NCBI RefSeq assembly: GCF_011752565.1
Contig: NZ_VWXK01000005.1
Location: 124,001-188,000 of the forward strand
DNA length: 64,000 nucleotides
Source: Pantoea sp. Ap-967
GTDB taxonomy: Bacteria > Pseudomonadota > Gammaproteobacteria > Pseudomonadales > Pseudomonadaceae
Direction: 5' to 3'
In this document: positions 35,495 through 43,937 of the stretch, one piece after another
Layout of the letters: every line of letters starts with the position of its first letter
How positions within the stretch are numbered: position 1 is the stretch's first letter
The notes under the pieces: model-generated
Told to the model about the DNA's origin: nothing
What the model saw: the letters and a program-made list of their open reading frames with translations, nothing else
Database searches by the model: none
Made by a program: the position numbers and the translations under genes

Positions 35495-36379
35495 TCAGGC
35501 GCCCTCGGCCACGGCCTTCGGCGCAGGTTCCGCGCCCAGGCGGCTGGACAGCACGATGGCAAAGATGATCAGCGCGCCGCCCAGCAGCATGCGCAGGGTC
35601 GGGGTTTCGGCGAACACTAGCCAGGCCACGGCAATCCCGTAGACCGGCTCCATGCCGAACACCACCGCTGCCGTGCGCGCCTTGATCACCGCCAGGCTGG
35701 CGACGAACAGGCTGTGGGCGACGCCGGTGCAGAAAATGCCGAGCAGGGCAATCCACAGCCAGTCCATGGCCGCCACCTGGCCCAGGCCTGGCGCTGCGAA
35801 TGGCAACAGGCACAGGCCGACGACCAGGTTTTGCCACAGCGCCGCCTGCACCGCCGGCAGGCGCCCGGAGCCGGCGCGGTTGGTCAGTGACAGCAGCGAG
35901 AACAACAGCCCCGAGAGCAGCGCCCAGAGCAGGCCACCGGTGGCCTGGCTGGCCAGGTCGAATGCCGGGGTGACCAGCACCAGGCCGATGCTGACCAGCA
36001 GCACCAGGACGGCTTCGTTGCGGCGGATGCGTTCACGGAACAGCAGGCCTTCGAGGATCACGGTAAAGGCCGGGAAGCTGGCGAAGCCGAGGGTGGCGAT
36101 GGCCACGCCACCGACCTTCACGGCAATGAAGAAGCTGACCCAGTGCCCGGCCAGCAGCACGCCACCAAGCAGCAGGCGGCGCACGTCGCGGCTGCTCAAG
36201 CGTTGCCAGCCGGGGCCGGTGAGGCTGGCGAACAGGGCCAGGGCGAGCACGGCGAACGCGGCGCGGCCGAAAACGATGATGGCTGGGCTGGCGCTGGCGG
36301 CGAGCTTGCCGAAAACGCCGGTCAGGCCGAAGAACAGCGCGCCGATGTGCAGGGCGCCGAGGGCGGTGCGGTGGTTCAT
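35495..36379 (-). CDS. DMT-superfamily (EamA) transporter
   Basis: 294 residues, ten hydrophobic segments in two EamA repeats (second repeat from ~LLWALLSGLLFSLLSLTNRA). The N-terminus ALHIGALFFGLTGVFGKLAA is typical of the family. An AAGGA site precedes ATG 36379. It lies 75 bp downstream of an AraC gene on the same strand, so the AraC protein may control it. The substrate is unknown; amino acid or drug-metabolite export is usual for the family. Confidence 0.85.
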   Translation of the reverse strand: MNHRTALGALHIGALFFGLTGVFGKLAASASPAIIVFGRAAFAVLALALFASLTGPGWQRLSSRDVRRLLLGGVLLAGHWVSFFIAVKVGGVAIATLGFASFPAFTVILEGLLFRERIRRNEAVLVLLVSIGLVLVTPAFDLASQATGGLLWALLSGLLFSLLSLTNRAGSGRLPAVQAALWQNLVVGLCLLPFAAPGLGQVAAMDWLWIALLGIFCTGVAHSLFVASLAVIKARTAAVVFGMEPVYGIAVAWLVFAETPTLRMLLGGALIIFAIVLSSRLGAEPAPKAVAEGA

Positions 36380-36454
36380 TGCAAGTCCTTGATCGTGGCC
36401 GGCACAGGCGCAGTGTAAACCCTCAGTCAGCCCCTTTCTGTCGCCATCCTGCCG

Positions 36455-37219
36455 TCAGTTATCGCCAGACTCGCGCCGCAAGCCCAAGGGAGAGCACCCA
36501 AACGCCCGCAACATCGCCGCCGAAAACGCACTCTGCGAGCCATACCCCACCTGCGCCGCAATCTCTCCCATCGGCAAGCGCGTCTGTTCCACCAACCGCC
36601 GCGCCTTGAGCAACCGCCGCTGGCGTATATAGTCCATCGGCGTCATGCCGCATTCAGCGCTGAAGCGCGCATGCAGCCGGGTGGCGGACAACCCGGCAAT
36701 CCGCGCCAGGTCAGCCACCTGCAGCGGGTGCGCGGCATGCCGCTCGATGTGCGCATCGAACGCGGCATACGGCAAGCGCGGGCTGGGGGAAACCTGCGCC
36801 GCAGCCGTGGAGTTGAGGCTGGCCAGCAGCAATACCGCACCTTGCCGGGCGATCAGCGGGTCGTCCATGGGGCTTGCCGCCAGCCAGTCCACCAGTTGCT
36901 GCTGGCGGTGATCCAGGCCAATCGCGCCCGCTTGGTCGAGCAGGCGCCGGCTGGCATCGGCATGGGCACCCAGTTGCTCGTGCAGCCAATGCTCGCCCGG
37001 CACATCCAGCACCAGGCAATCGCTGCCGGCATCGCTACCGCAGGTGTGGTGGGCGCTGGCAGGCACCACGATCAGGCCCTGGCGGTCGAGCCGGGCGCCC
37101 CGGCCCTGCACCTCGAAGTCCAGCCGCCCACGCAGGCCGAACACCAGTTGCGGGTGTTCGTGGCTGTGGGCGATCAGGTCGTCGCGGTAGTGACGCAAGG
37201 AAAGTATCGGGCCGGCCAT
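36455..37219 (-). CDS. AraC-family regulator with cupin-like sensor
   Basis: 254 residues. An N-terminal cupin-like half (HSHEHPQLVFGLRGRLDFEV ... LIVVPASAHHTCGS) is followed by a C-terminal pair of helix-turn-helices (LQVADLARIAGLSATRLHARFSAECG and MGEIAAQVGYGSQSAFSAAMLRAFG). ATG 37219 is chosen for its GAGGAC site. Co-directional with, and just upstream of, the EamA exporter, which suggests local control of that gene. Confidence 0.85.
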   Translation of the reverse strand: MAGPILSLRHYRDDLIAHSHEHPQLVFGLRGRLDFEVQGRGARLDRQGLIVVPASAHHTCGSDAGSDCLVLDVPGEHWLHEQLGAHADASRRLLDQAGAIGLDHRQQQLVDWLAASPMDDPLIARQGAVLLLASLNSTAAAQVSPSPRLPYAAFDAHIERHAAHPLQVADLARIAGLSATRLHARFSAECGMTPMDYIRQRRLLKARRLVEQTRLPMGEIAAQVGYGSQSAFSAAMLRAFGCSPLGLRRESGDN

Positions 37220-37344
37220 GGGGTGTCCTCGTGGGCTGCCCACCATTGTGCCCCATCGCGTGCGCGCCATCACTCGTCACAAGGCTGCCACCAACCTGTC
37301 ATCTGCGCCTGCCAGTCTCCAGCAAACAGCGCCGGAGCCCGCCC

Positions 37345-38157
37345 ATGACCCATGCCGAACTCTCACGCCCGTCGCGCAAGCAGCGCGTGCGCACCCTGTG
37401 GATTTCCGACGTGCACCTGGGCACCCGGGACTGCCAGGCCGAACACCTGTCGCAGTTCCTCAAGGGCTACCAGGCCGACCGCGTCTACCTGGTGGGCGAC
37501 ATCATCGATGGCTGGAAGCTGCGCGGGGGCATTTACTGGCCGCAAGCACATACCAACGTGATCCGCCGCCTGCTGACCATGAGCAAGCGCGGCACCGAAG
37601 TGATCTACGTCACCGGCAACCACGACGAGTTCCTGCGCCGCTACTCGAAGCTGATCCTGGGCAACATCCAGCTGGTGGACGAGGCCGAGCACCTGACCGC
37701 CGACGGGCGCCGGCTGCTGGTAATCCACGGCGACCAGTTCGACGTGATCACCCGCTACCACCGCTGGCTGGCGTTTCTGGGCGACCGCGCCTACGAATTC
37801 ACCCTGGTGCTCAACCGCTGGCTCAACCACTGGCGTGCCCGCTATGGCTACGGTTACTGGTCGCTGTCGGCGTACCTCAAGCACAAGGTCAAGGGCGCGG
37901 TGAACTTCATCAGCGACTTCGAGGACGCCATTGCCCACGAGTGCACCCGGCGCGGCTTTCACGGCGTGGTGTGCGGGCACATTCACCACGCCGAAATCCG
38001 CCAGGTAGGGGAGGTGGAATACCTCAATTGCGGCGATTGGGTGGAATCGTGCACCGCGCTGATCGAACACTGGGACGGCAGCATCGAGCTGTACCGCCTG
38101 GCCGATGCCCAGGCACGCCAGGCCGAGCAGGCGGCAGCCGTGCGCGAACCCGCCTGA
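37345..38157 (+). CDS. LpxH-like metallophosphoesterase (UDP-2,3-diacylglucosamine diphosphatase family)
   Basis: 270 residues with the calcineurin-type metal motifs: ISDVHLGT (~21-28), GDIIDGW (~50-56), GNHDE (~91-95), HGDQFD and GHIHHAEI (~211). LpxH cleaves UDP-2,3-diacylglucosamine to lipid X in lipid A synthesis. This protein is longer than E. coli LpxH (about 240) and has RYHRWLAFLGDRAYEF, a trait of the LpxH paralogues found in pseudomonads. It may act on another phospho-substrate if a canonical lpxH exists elsewhere. It is convergent with a DUF962 gene, 18 bp apart. Confidence 0.8.
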   Translation: MTHAELSRPSRKQRVRTLWISDVHLGTRDCQAEHLSQFLKGYQADRVYLVGDIIDGWKLRGGIYWPQAHTNVIRRLLTMSKRGTEVIYVTGNHDEFLRRYSKLILGNIQLVDEAEHLTADGRRLLVIHGDQFDVITRYHRWLAFLGDRAYEFTLVLNRWLNHWRARYGYGYWSLSAYLKHKVKGAVNFISDFEDAIAHECTRRGFHGVVCGHIHHAEIRQVGEVEYLNCGDWVESCTALIEHWDGSIELYRLADAQARQAEQAAAVREPA

Positions 38158-38175
38158 GCAGGCGCAGGCCGCGGC

Positions 38176-38487
38176 CTACAGGCTTATCCTGCCCAGCAGA
38201 ATGTCGCGGAACATGGCGAAATCACCGACCAGGCTGTACCAGGGATGGCTGAAGGTGGCCGGTCGGTTCTTCTCGAAAAAGAAATGCCCCGCCCAGGCGA
38301 AGCCGTACCCGCACACCGGCACCGCCAGCAGCAACCACCACTTGCCACTGCCCAATGTGTAGCCCAGCAAGGCAATCACCAGGCTGGTGCCGATGAAGTG
38401 CAGGCGCCGGCAGGTCGGGTTGTTGTGTTCTCCCAGGTAGTACGGATAGAACTCGGCGAAACTGCGAAACGGCGCGGTGGGGGTCAT
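38176..38487 (-). CDS. Mpo1/DUF962-family membrane protein
   Basis: 103 residues: SFAEFYPYYLGEHNNPTCRRLHFIGT, with the conserved N-terminal His/Asn region, then two hydrophobic segments and SHPWYSLVGDFAMFRDIL at the end. Yeast Mpo1 of this family is an Fe(II) dioxygenase that shortens 2-hydroxy fatty acids. The conserved histidines (HxxNPxCRxxHxxG pattern) are present. The start at ATG 38487 has GGAG upstream. The bacterial role is inferred from the family only. Confidence 0.8.
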   Translation of the reverse strand: MTPTAPFRSFAEFYPYYLGEHNNPTCRRLHFIGTSLVIALLGYTLGSGKWWLLLAVPVCGYGFAWAGHFFFEKNRPATFSHPWYSLVGDFAMFRDILLGRISL

Positions 38488-38642
38488 GGGCAGTGCTCCG
38501 GGTTGATCGCTCTTGTACAGGATACACGGCATGGAGCCTGAATCGAGTCTAGAGTCATTGGCGGTGCCGGCCAGTGACAATGGGCGCCAAATGAGTATCC
38601 TTGAGGTTCACCGCACGAAGCGGTCAGCATAAGAAGTCTGTC

Positions 38643-39707
38643 ATGAGTGAAAGAACCACCTCAGCCAGCTGGGCATCAGGGATTGTCAAGGCGCTGGAAC
38701 TGGAAGGGCTCGATTGCCCGGCCATGTTCAAGCAGCTGGGCCTGGACTTCGCAGCGCTGGATGACCCGGATGCGCGCTTCCCGCAAGACTCGATGACGCG
38801 CCTCTGGCAACTGGCGGTCGAGCTGTCGGGCAACGAGGCAATTGGCCTGAACATGGCGCGGGTGGTACGCCCGGCATCGTTCCATGTGGTCGGCTATGCC
38901 TTGATGTCCAGCCGCACCCTGGCCGAAGGCTTCGAGCGCCTGGTGCGCTACCAGCGCATCATTGCCGAAAGCTCTGACTTAAGCTTCGTGCTCGGCGCCG
39001 AAGGCTATTCGCTGATCCTGACCGTGCACGGCGATCACCTGCCACCTACCCGGCACAGTGCCGAAGCCTCGCTGGCGTGCGCCCTGGCCCTGTGCAAATG
39101 GCTCAGCGGCCGGCCGGTGCAGCCGCGCCGGGTGCTGGTGCAGGGGCCGCAGCCCAAGGACGTGGAGCCCTACAAGGTCGCCTTTCATTCACCCCTGGTG
39201 TTCGATGCGCCGCACGATGCGCTGCTGTTCGAGCGGGCCGACATGGAGGCGCCGCTGCCCACCGCCAACGAAGCCATGGCCATCCTGCATGACCGTTTTG
39301 CCGGCGAGTACCTGGCGCGGTTTTCCGAAAGCCGGGTGACCCACCGGGTGCGCCAGGTGCTGTGCCGCATCCTGCCCCAGGGCGAGCCCAAGCGCGAAAC
39401 CCTGGCCCAGGCCCTGCACCTGTCCCAGCGCACCTTGCAGCGCCGGCTGCAGGAGGAGGGCACGAGCTTCCAGGCGCTGCTCGACGATACCCGCCGCGAG
39501 CTTGCCGAACAGTACCTGGCGCAGCCGGGCATGACCTTGCTGGAAACCGCCTACCTGCTGGGTTTTGCCGACCCTAGCAACTTCTACCGGGCGTTTCGCC
39601 GCTGGTTCGATGAAACCCCCAGCGAATACCGCGCCCGCCGCCTGGGCGCGGAGCCTGCCGAGGTCAGTGGCGCCAAAACGCCGGCATGCACAACACCAGC
39701 ACCGTGA
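38643..39707 (+). CDS. AraC-family regulator (arabinose-binding-domain subtype)
   Basis: 354 residues. The N-terminal ~190-residue domain fits the AraC subfamily with 'Arabinose_bd' sensor (LGLDFAALDDPDARFP ... PASFHVVGYALMSSRTLAEGF), as in OruR/ArgR-like pseudomonad regulators. The C-terminal helix-turn-helix pair reads ETLAQALHLSQRTLQRRLQEEG and LLETAYLLGFADPSNFYRAFRRW. The last 44 bases overlap the convergent trkH gene. The target is unknown. Confidence 0.85.
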   Translation: MSERTTSASWASGIVKALELEGLDCPAMFKQLGLDFAALDDPDARFPQDSMTRLWQLAVELSGNEAIGLNMARVVRPASFHVVGYALMSSRTLAEGFERLVRYQRIIAESSDLSFVLGAEGYSLILTVHGDHLPPTRHSAEASLACALALCKWLSGRPVQPRRVLVQGPQPKDVEPYKVAFHSPLVFDAPHDALLFERADMEAPLPTANEAMAILHDRFAGEYLARFSESRVTHRVRQVLCRILPQGEPKRETLAQALHLSQRTLQRRLQEEGTSFQALLDDTRRELAEQYLAQPGMTLLETAYLLGFADPSNFYRAFRRWFDETPSEYRARRLGAEPAEVSGAKTPACTTPAP

Positions 39708-41118
39708 TGATTTCCAGGCGGCCCAGCAGCATGCCGGCCGCCAGCACCCACTTGGCCGCATCGGGCAATGTCGAGTAGTTGCCCGATGGCCCGACCACCT
39801 CGCCCAGCCCAGGGCCGACGCCAGACACCGTGCCGGCCGCGCCGGTGAGTGCGGTCATCCAGTCCACGCCCAGCAGCGACAGCAGCAGGGCCATCACGCA
39901 GATGGTGATGGCGAAGAAGAAGGAAAAGGTCAGGATCGAGCGCACGATCTCTTCGTCGAGGCGGTGGCCGTTGTACTTCTGTTTGATCACCGCGCGGGGG
40001 TGGATCAGCTGGTTGAGGCTGGCCTTGAGCAGGATGTAGGCCACCTGGAAGCGGAAAATCTTGATGCCGCCTGCGGTGGAGCCGGAGCAGCCGCCGACGA
40101 AGCCCAGGTAGAAGAACAGCATCAGCGAGAAGTTGCCCCACAGGCTGTAGTCGCCCAGGGCGAAGCCGGTGGTGGTGACCACCGAGGTGACGTTCAGTGC
40201 CACGTGGCGCAGGGCGTCGAGCCAGTGCAGGTTGGTGGTGTACCAGTACCAGGTGCCGAGCACGATCCAGGTCACCACCAGCATGCCCAGCAGGCCCTGC
40301 ACCTGCTGGTCGCGGATCAGTGCCTTGCGGTTGCCGCGCAGGGTGGCCACGTACAGGGTGAACGGCAGGCTGCCGAGGATCATCACCACCACCGCTACCC
40401 AGTGCACGGCGGGGATGTCCCATTTGGCCAGCGACTGGTCGGAGGTCGAGAAGCCTCCGGTGGAGATGGCCGACATGGCGTGGTTGATGGCATCGAACGG
40501 GCTCATGCCGGCCCACCAGAAGGCCAGGGCGCCGAAGATCGAGAAGCCGACATACACGCCGACGATCGACTTGGCGACCATGTGCGAGCGCGGCATGACC
40601 TTTTCCGAGCGGTCCGATGACTCGGTCTGGAACAGGCGCATGCCACCGATGCGCAGCAGCGGCAGAATCGCCACCGCCATGGCGATGAAGCCGATGCCGC
40701 CGAGCCAGTGCAGCATCGAGCGCCACATCAGGATGCCCGGTGACATGGTGTCCAGGCCGCTGAGCACCGTGGCGCCGGTGGCGGTGATGCCAGACATGCT
40801 TTCGAAGAAGGCGTCGGTGTAGCTGATGTGCTGGGTCAGCAGGAAGGGCAGGGCGGCGAACACGCACACCACCACCCAGCTGCTGACCGTCAGCAGGTAC
40901 ATGTCGCGGGGGCGCAGGTGCACGTGCTCGGGGCGCCCGGGAACCACCAGGGCCAGGCCTGCGATGAAGGTGATCAGGCTTGACCAGAGAAACGACGGCA
41001 TGTCGCCGGTGCGTTCGAAGATCACCAGGGTCGCCATGGGCACGGCCATGCCGACGGCCAGGGTTATCAGGAAGATGCCGATGATGAAACCAATGATCCT
41101 TAAGGTCGGCAACGCCAT
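39664..41118 (-). CDS. trkH: Potassium uptake protein TrkH
   Basis: 484 residues, inner-membrane K+ translocating subunit that works with cytosolic TrkA. Four pore repeats are visible with their filter glycines: SGITATGATVLSG (~110), AMSAISTGGFST (~225), NVTSVVTTTGFALGD (~318) and GTVSGVGPGLGE (~440). A gating-loop region (GCSGSTAGGIKIFRF) lies between repeats 3 and 4. It is the usual TrkH length. Convergent with an AraC gene, overlapping its 3' end by 44 bp. A trkA partner is not in the window. Confidence 0.92.
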   Translation of the reverse strand: MALPTLRIIGFIIGIFLITLAVGMAVPMATLVIFERTGDMPSFLWSSLITFIAGLALVVPGRPEHVHLRPRDMYLLTVSSWVVVCVFAALPFLLTQHISYTDAFFESMSGITATGATVLSGLDTMSPGILMWRSMLHWLGGIGFIAMAVAILPLLRIGGMRLFQTESSDRSEKVMPRSHMVAKSIVGVYVGFSIFGALAFWWAGMSPFDAINHAMSAISTGGFSTSDQSLAKWDIPAVHWVAVVVMILGSLPFTLYVATLRGNRKALIRDQQVQGLLGMLVVTWIVLGTWYWYTTNLHWLDALRHVALNVTSVVTTTGFALGDYSLWGNFSLMLFFYLGFVGGCSGSTAGGIKIFRFQVAYILLKASLNQLIHPRAVIKQKYNGHRLDEEIVRSILTFSFFFAITICVMALLLSLLGVDWMTALTGAAGTVSGVGPGLGEVVGPSGNYSTLPDAAKWVLAAGMLLGRLEIITVLVLCMPAFWRH

Positions 41119-41220
41119 GTGATCTGCTCTGACTCGAAACGGAAGGGCGCCATTCTACCTATGGGTCTGGTGATGTAAACGCTAGAATGGCCGCACATTT
41201 ACCTGCCAGGAGGGTAGCCG

Positions 41221-41778
41221 ATGGAGGCTCTCGACGCATTGCTCAACCGTGTTTCCGTGCCACGCCTGACCGAACCTGCACCCAACGACGCCCAGCGCGA
41301 GGCGCTGTTCCAGGCCGCCTTGCGGGCGCCGGACCACGGCCAGTTGCGGCCGTGGCGTTTCCTGACCATCGAGGGCCAGGGGCGCGAGAAGCTCGGTGAG
41401 CTGTTCGCCCAGGCGCTGCAGCACAAGGGCGACGCCACCCCGGCGGCGCTGGACAAGGCCCGCGCCATGCCACTGCGTGCGCCGCTGCTGATCGTGGTGA
41501 TCGCCAAGCTGCAGGACCATTACAAGGTGCCCAAGTCCGAGCAGCGCCTGGCGGCCGGCTGCGCGGCCCATGGCATTCTGATTGCGGCGCATGCCCAGGG
41601 CATCGGCGCGGTATGGCGCACTGGCGACATGGCCTTCGATGCCTATGTACACCAGGGGTTGGGGCTTTCGGAGAACGAGGAGTTGACCGGCTACCTGTAC
41701 CTCGGCACGCCGATGGCCGAGCCGCGCCCGGCGCCGATTCTGGAAACGGCAGAGTACGTCAGCGCCTGGGGCGAATAA
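41221..41778 (+). CDS. NAD(P)H nitroreductase (YdjA-like)
   Basis: 185 residues of the minimal FMN-dependent nitroreductase fold: RAPDHGQLRPWRFLTIEGQGREKLGEL at the flavin site and ENEELTGYLYLGTP near the C-terminus. Matches the YdjA subgroup (about 183 residues), dimeric and with few cofactor contacts. The natural substrate is unknown; quinones and nitroaromatics are typical test substrates. It is a stand-alone gene followed by a REP pair. Confidence 0.85.
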   Translation: MEALDALLNRVSVPRLTEPAPNDAQREALFQAALRAPDHGQLRPWRFLTIEGQGREKLGELFAQALQHKGDATPAALDKARAMPLRAPLLIVVIAKLQDHYKVPKSEQRLAAGCAAHGILIAAHAQGIGAVWRTGDMAFDAYVHQGLGLSENEELTGYLYLGTPMAEPRPAPILETAEYVSAWGE

Positions 41779-41784
41779 CGCGCA

Positions 41785-41854
41785 GGCTTCTTCGCGGGCA
41801 AGCCCGCTCCCACAGGGCCCTGTAGGAGCGGGCTTGCCCCGCGAAAGGGCCGGC
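41785..41854. repeat. REP pair (GCGGGCTTGCCCCG type)
   Basis: CTTCTTCGCGGGCAAGCCCG... and TGTAGGAGCGGGCTTGCCCC..., 5 bp apart, between convergent genes. Confidence 0.85.
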
Positions 41855-41869
41855 AAACCCAACATCACC

Positions 41870-43204
41870 TCAACTGCCCGTCGCCACCACCAGCGGCAAC
41901 TCCAAGCGGGCCACGAACCCACCCTGCGGATGGTTCTCCAGCTGCAGGCTGCCGCCATGGCGTTCGGCGGCCTTGCGCGCAATCGCCAGCCCCAGCCCAT
42001 GCCCGGCCGCCTCCTGCCCTGGCGCCCGGAAGAACGGCTCGCCCAGCTGCGCCAGGTGTTCCGGCGCCGCCCCCGGCCCATGGTCGCGCACACTCAGCAC
42101 AACCTTGTCCTGCTCACGCAGCGCGCCAATCTCCAGTGGTTGCCCCACCGGGTTGAAGCGCAGCGCATTGCGCACCAGGTTATCCACGGCCCGTTCAATC
42201 AGCGTTGGCCAGCCCTGCAGGGTCAGCCCCGGCTGTGCTTCGAGTTTCACCTCCTGTTCCGGCGCACTGAGCTGGGCGTCCTTGCGCACGCTGCCCAGCA
42301 GCGCGTTGAGGTCGACCGTTTCGGCGTGGGCCTGCTCGGCATCGACCCGGGCCAGGGTGAGGATTTCGCTGATCAGGTCCTCCAGGCGGTCGCACTCACG
42401 GGTCAGGCGCGGCCACAGGGCCTGGCGCTGCTCGGCTTCGGCACGCTCGGCCAAGGCCAGGGCGATGCGCAGGCGCGCCAGGGGCGAGCGCAACTCGTGG
42501 GACACGTCGCGCAGCAACTGGCGCTGGCTGCCGATCAGGCTCTGCAGGCGTGCGCCCATCTTGTTGAAGTCCTTGGCCAGCACGCCGAACTCGTCGCGGC
42601 GCACCGCCAGGCGGGCCAGGCTGTTCTGCTGGTAGCTGGCTTGGCCGAGGTCGTGCACCGCGCTGCGCAGGCGGCTGAGCGGGCGGGTGATGGACAGGGT
42701 CACCAACAAGCTGAACAGGGTCAGCACCACCAGGGCGATCCCCAGCGCGCTAAGCGGCCAGAGCAGGCTTTCACGGTGCCAGGCTTCCAGTTCAGGGTGC
42801 GGGATGCGGTAGATCAGCAGGTAGGTTTCGCCGCTGTCGGGGCTGGTGTATTCCTCGGTCAGGCGGCGCCAGGGCAAGCGGCGTTCATCGTTGTGCTGGC
42901 GCGCTTCGAACGCCGCGGCACGGCGCGGGAAGGTGCCGGGCACCAAGGCCTCGCCGCTGTCGTCGAGCACCTGCACGTCGATCTTGTAACGCTGCTTGCG
43001 CCGTTCGAGGAAGGCCTGTGCCGAGTCCAGCCCTTCCTGCTCGTAATGCTTGGCCCAGTGGCTGGCCAGGGTATTGAGGCCCGGGTGGCGGCTGAGGATC
43101 CAGGCGTCCTGGTTGAGCATGTGGCCCAGCAGGATCGACAGGCCGGCAACCAGGGTGATGGCCAGCCAGAAGCTCGCCAGGATGCGCCAGAACAGAGAAC
43201 GCAA
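41870..43204 (-). CDS. CpxA-like sensor histidine kinase
   Basis: 444 residues: membrane helix (~7-28), periplasmic domain (~29-165), second helix (~166-190), HAMP (~190-240), dimerisation box VSHELRSPLARLRIAL with the phospho-His (~250), and ATPase motifs NLVRNALRFNP (N), DHGPGA (G1) and GHGLGLAIA (G2). It pairs with the response regulator at 43938-44615. TTG 43204 is chosen because AGGAGG ends 5 bases upstream (43210-43215); the GTG at 43210 overlaps that site. A terminator-like hairpin separates it from the CpxP-like gene. Confidence 0.88.
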   Translation of the reverse strand: MRSLFWRILASFWLAITLVAGLSILLGHMLNQDAWILSRHPGLNTLASHWAKHYEQEGLDSAQAFLERRKQRYKIDVQVLDDSGEALVPGTFPRRAAAFEARQHNDERRLPWRRLTEEYTSPDSGETYLLIYRIPHPELEAWHRESLLWPLSALGIALVVLTLFSLLVTLSITRPLSRLRSAVHDLGQASYQQNSLARLAVRRDEFGVLAKDFNKMGARLQSLIGSQRQLLRDVSHELRSPLARLRIALALAERAEAEQRQALWPRLTRECDRLEDLISEILTLARVDAEQAHAETVDLNALLGSVRKDAQLSAPEQEVKLEAQPGLTLQGWPTLIERAVDNLVRNALRFNPVGQPLEIGALREQDKVVLSVRDHGPGAAPEHLAQLGEPFFRAPGQEAAGHGLGLAIARKAAERHGGSLQLENHPQGGFVARLELPLVVATGS

Positions 43205-43229
43205 GAGCACCTCCTGTAAAACGGGAAAA

Positions 43230-43256
43230 GCCCGGCCCGCGCGAGGCGGGCCGGGC
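43230..43256 (-). terminator. Terminator/attenuator between cpxP-like and kinase genes
   Basis: Read on the minus strand: GCCCGGCCCGC, 5-base loop, GCGGGCCGGGC, then TTTTCCCGTTTT. It is a perfect 11-bp GC stem with a T-rich tail, located 14 bp after the CpxP-like stop and just before the kinase ribosome site, so it should lower kinase expression relative to CpxP. Confidence 0.7.
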
Positions 43257-43270
43257 ATTGTGCGGGAAGC

Positions 43271-43687
43271 TTACTGGGCCTTGGCGGCTTTTGCAGCTTT
43301 CCAGGCTTGGAACTCTTTCCATTCAGCCCTGCGGGCTTCGCGTTCCTTTTGCAGCTCGTCGAACTTCTTCTGCTGGTCAGGCTTGAGCAGGGCGCGTACC
43401 TGGCTGTCGGTCTTGTCGTGGCTGGCCTTGAGTTCGTCCTTCATGGCTTTCTGGTCGGCTGCCGGCAGCTTGTTCAGGTAGTGTTCGGTGATGTCGCGGC
43501 GTTGCTTCATCTGCTCGCCCATCAGCTTGCCGATCTGCTGGCGCTGGTCGCGGCTCAGGTCCAGTTGGGCGAAAGGCGCATCACCGCGATGATGCGGGCC
43601 GTCGTGACGCGGGCCGCCTTCAGGCATGGCCATGGCCACGGTCGGCAGGGCGGCGGCGAACATCAGGGCGATAAGGGTCTTGCGCAT
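43271..43687 (-). CDS. CpxP/Spy-like periplasmic protein
   Basis: 138 residues with a signal peptide (MRKTLIALMFAAALPTVAMA, cut after AMA). The mature part is His/Gly-rich at first (GGPRHDGPHHRGD), then helical with two LTxxQ-like motifs: LDLSRDQRQQI and LLKPDQQKKFDEL. In E. coli, CpxP inhibits the CpxA sensor and Spy is a chaperone. The histidine-rich segment suggests possible metal binding. It sits between the regulator and kinase genes, with a direct repeat resembling a CpxR site 79-97 bp upstream. Confidence 0.82.
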   Translation of the reverse strand: MRKTLIALMFAAALPTVAMAMPEGGPRHDGPHHRGDAPFAQLDLSRDQRQQIGKLMGEQMKQRRDITEHYLNKLPAADQKAMKDELKASHDKTDSQVRALLKPDQQKKFDELQKEREARRAEWKEFQAWKAAKAAKAQ

Positions 43688-43765
43688 GGTGTCTCTCCTG
43701 TCATGGGCCGGTGTTTACCGGATGAGCTCAGTCTAGGGAGATAGAGGTCAAGCGCAGTCAGCAGA

Positions 43766-43784
43766 GGGTAAAGGCAGGGTAAAG
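43766..43784. promoter_or_regulatory. Candidate CpxR-type box
   Basis: Two perfect copies of GGGTAAAG (43766-43773, 43777-43784) with 11-bp period, i.e. GTAAA-N6-GTAAA. This fits the E. coli CpxR consensus of two GTAAA repeats. It lies upstream of the CpxP-like gene. Confidence 0.5.
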
Positions 43785-43826
43785 ATGCGGCTGCTTTCGC
43801 CACCCCGCCCTGCAGGCTGCGATCCC

Positions 43827-43917
43827 TTGTAGGAGCGGGCTTGCCCCGCGAACACCGGCGCAGCCGGTGCCATGAACTGCGTCGCCTGCTTCGCGGGTCA
43901 AGCCCGCTCCTACAGAG
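43827..43917. repeat. REP pair (GCGGGCTTGCCCCG type)
   Basis: TTGTAGGAGCGGGCTTGCCC... and inverted GCTTCGCGGGTCAAGCCCGC..., with a CACCGGCG/CAGCCGGTG stem between, lying between the response regulator and CpxP-like genes. Confidence 0.85.
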
Positions 43918-43937
43918 TCCGGGTAAGGGCGGGGGCT

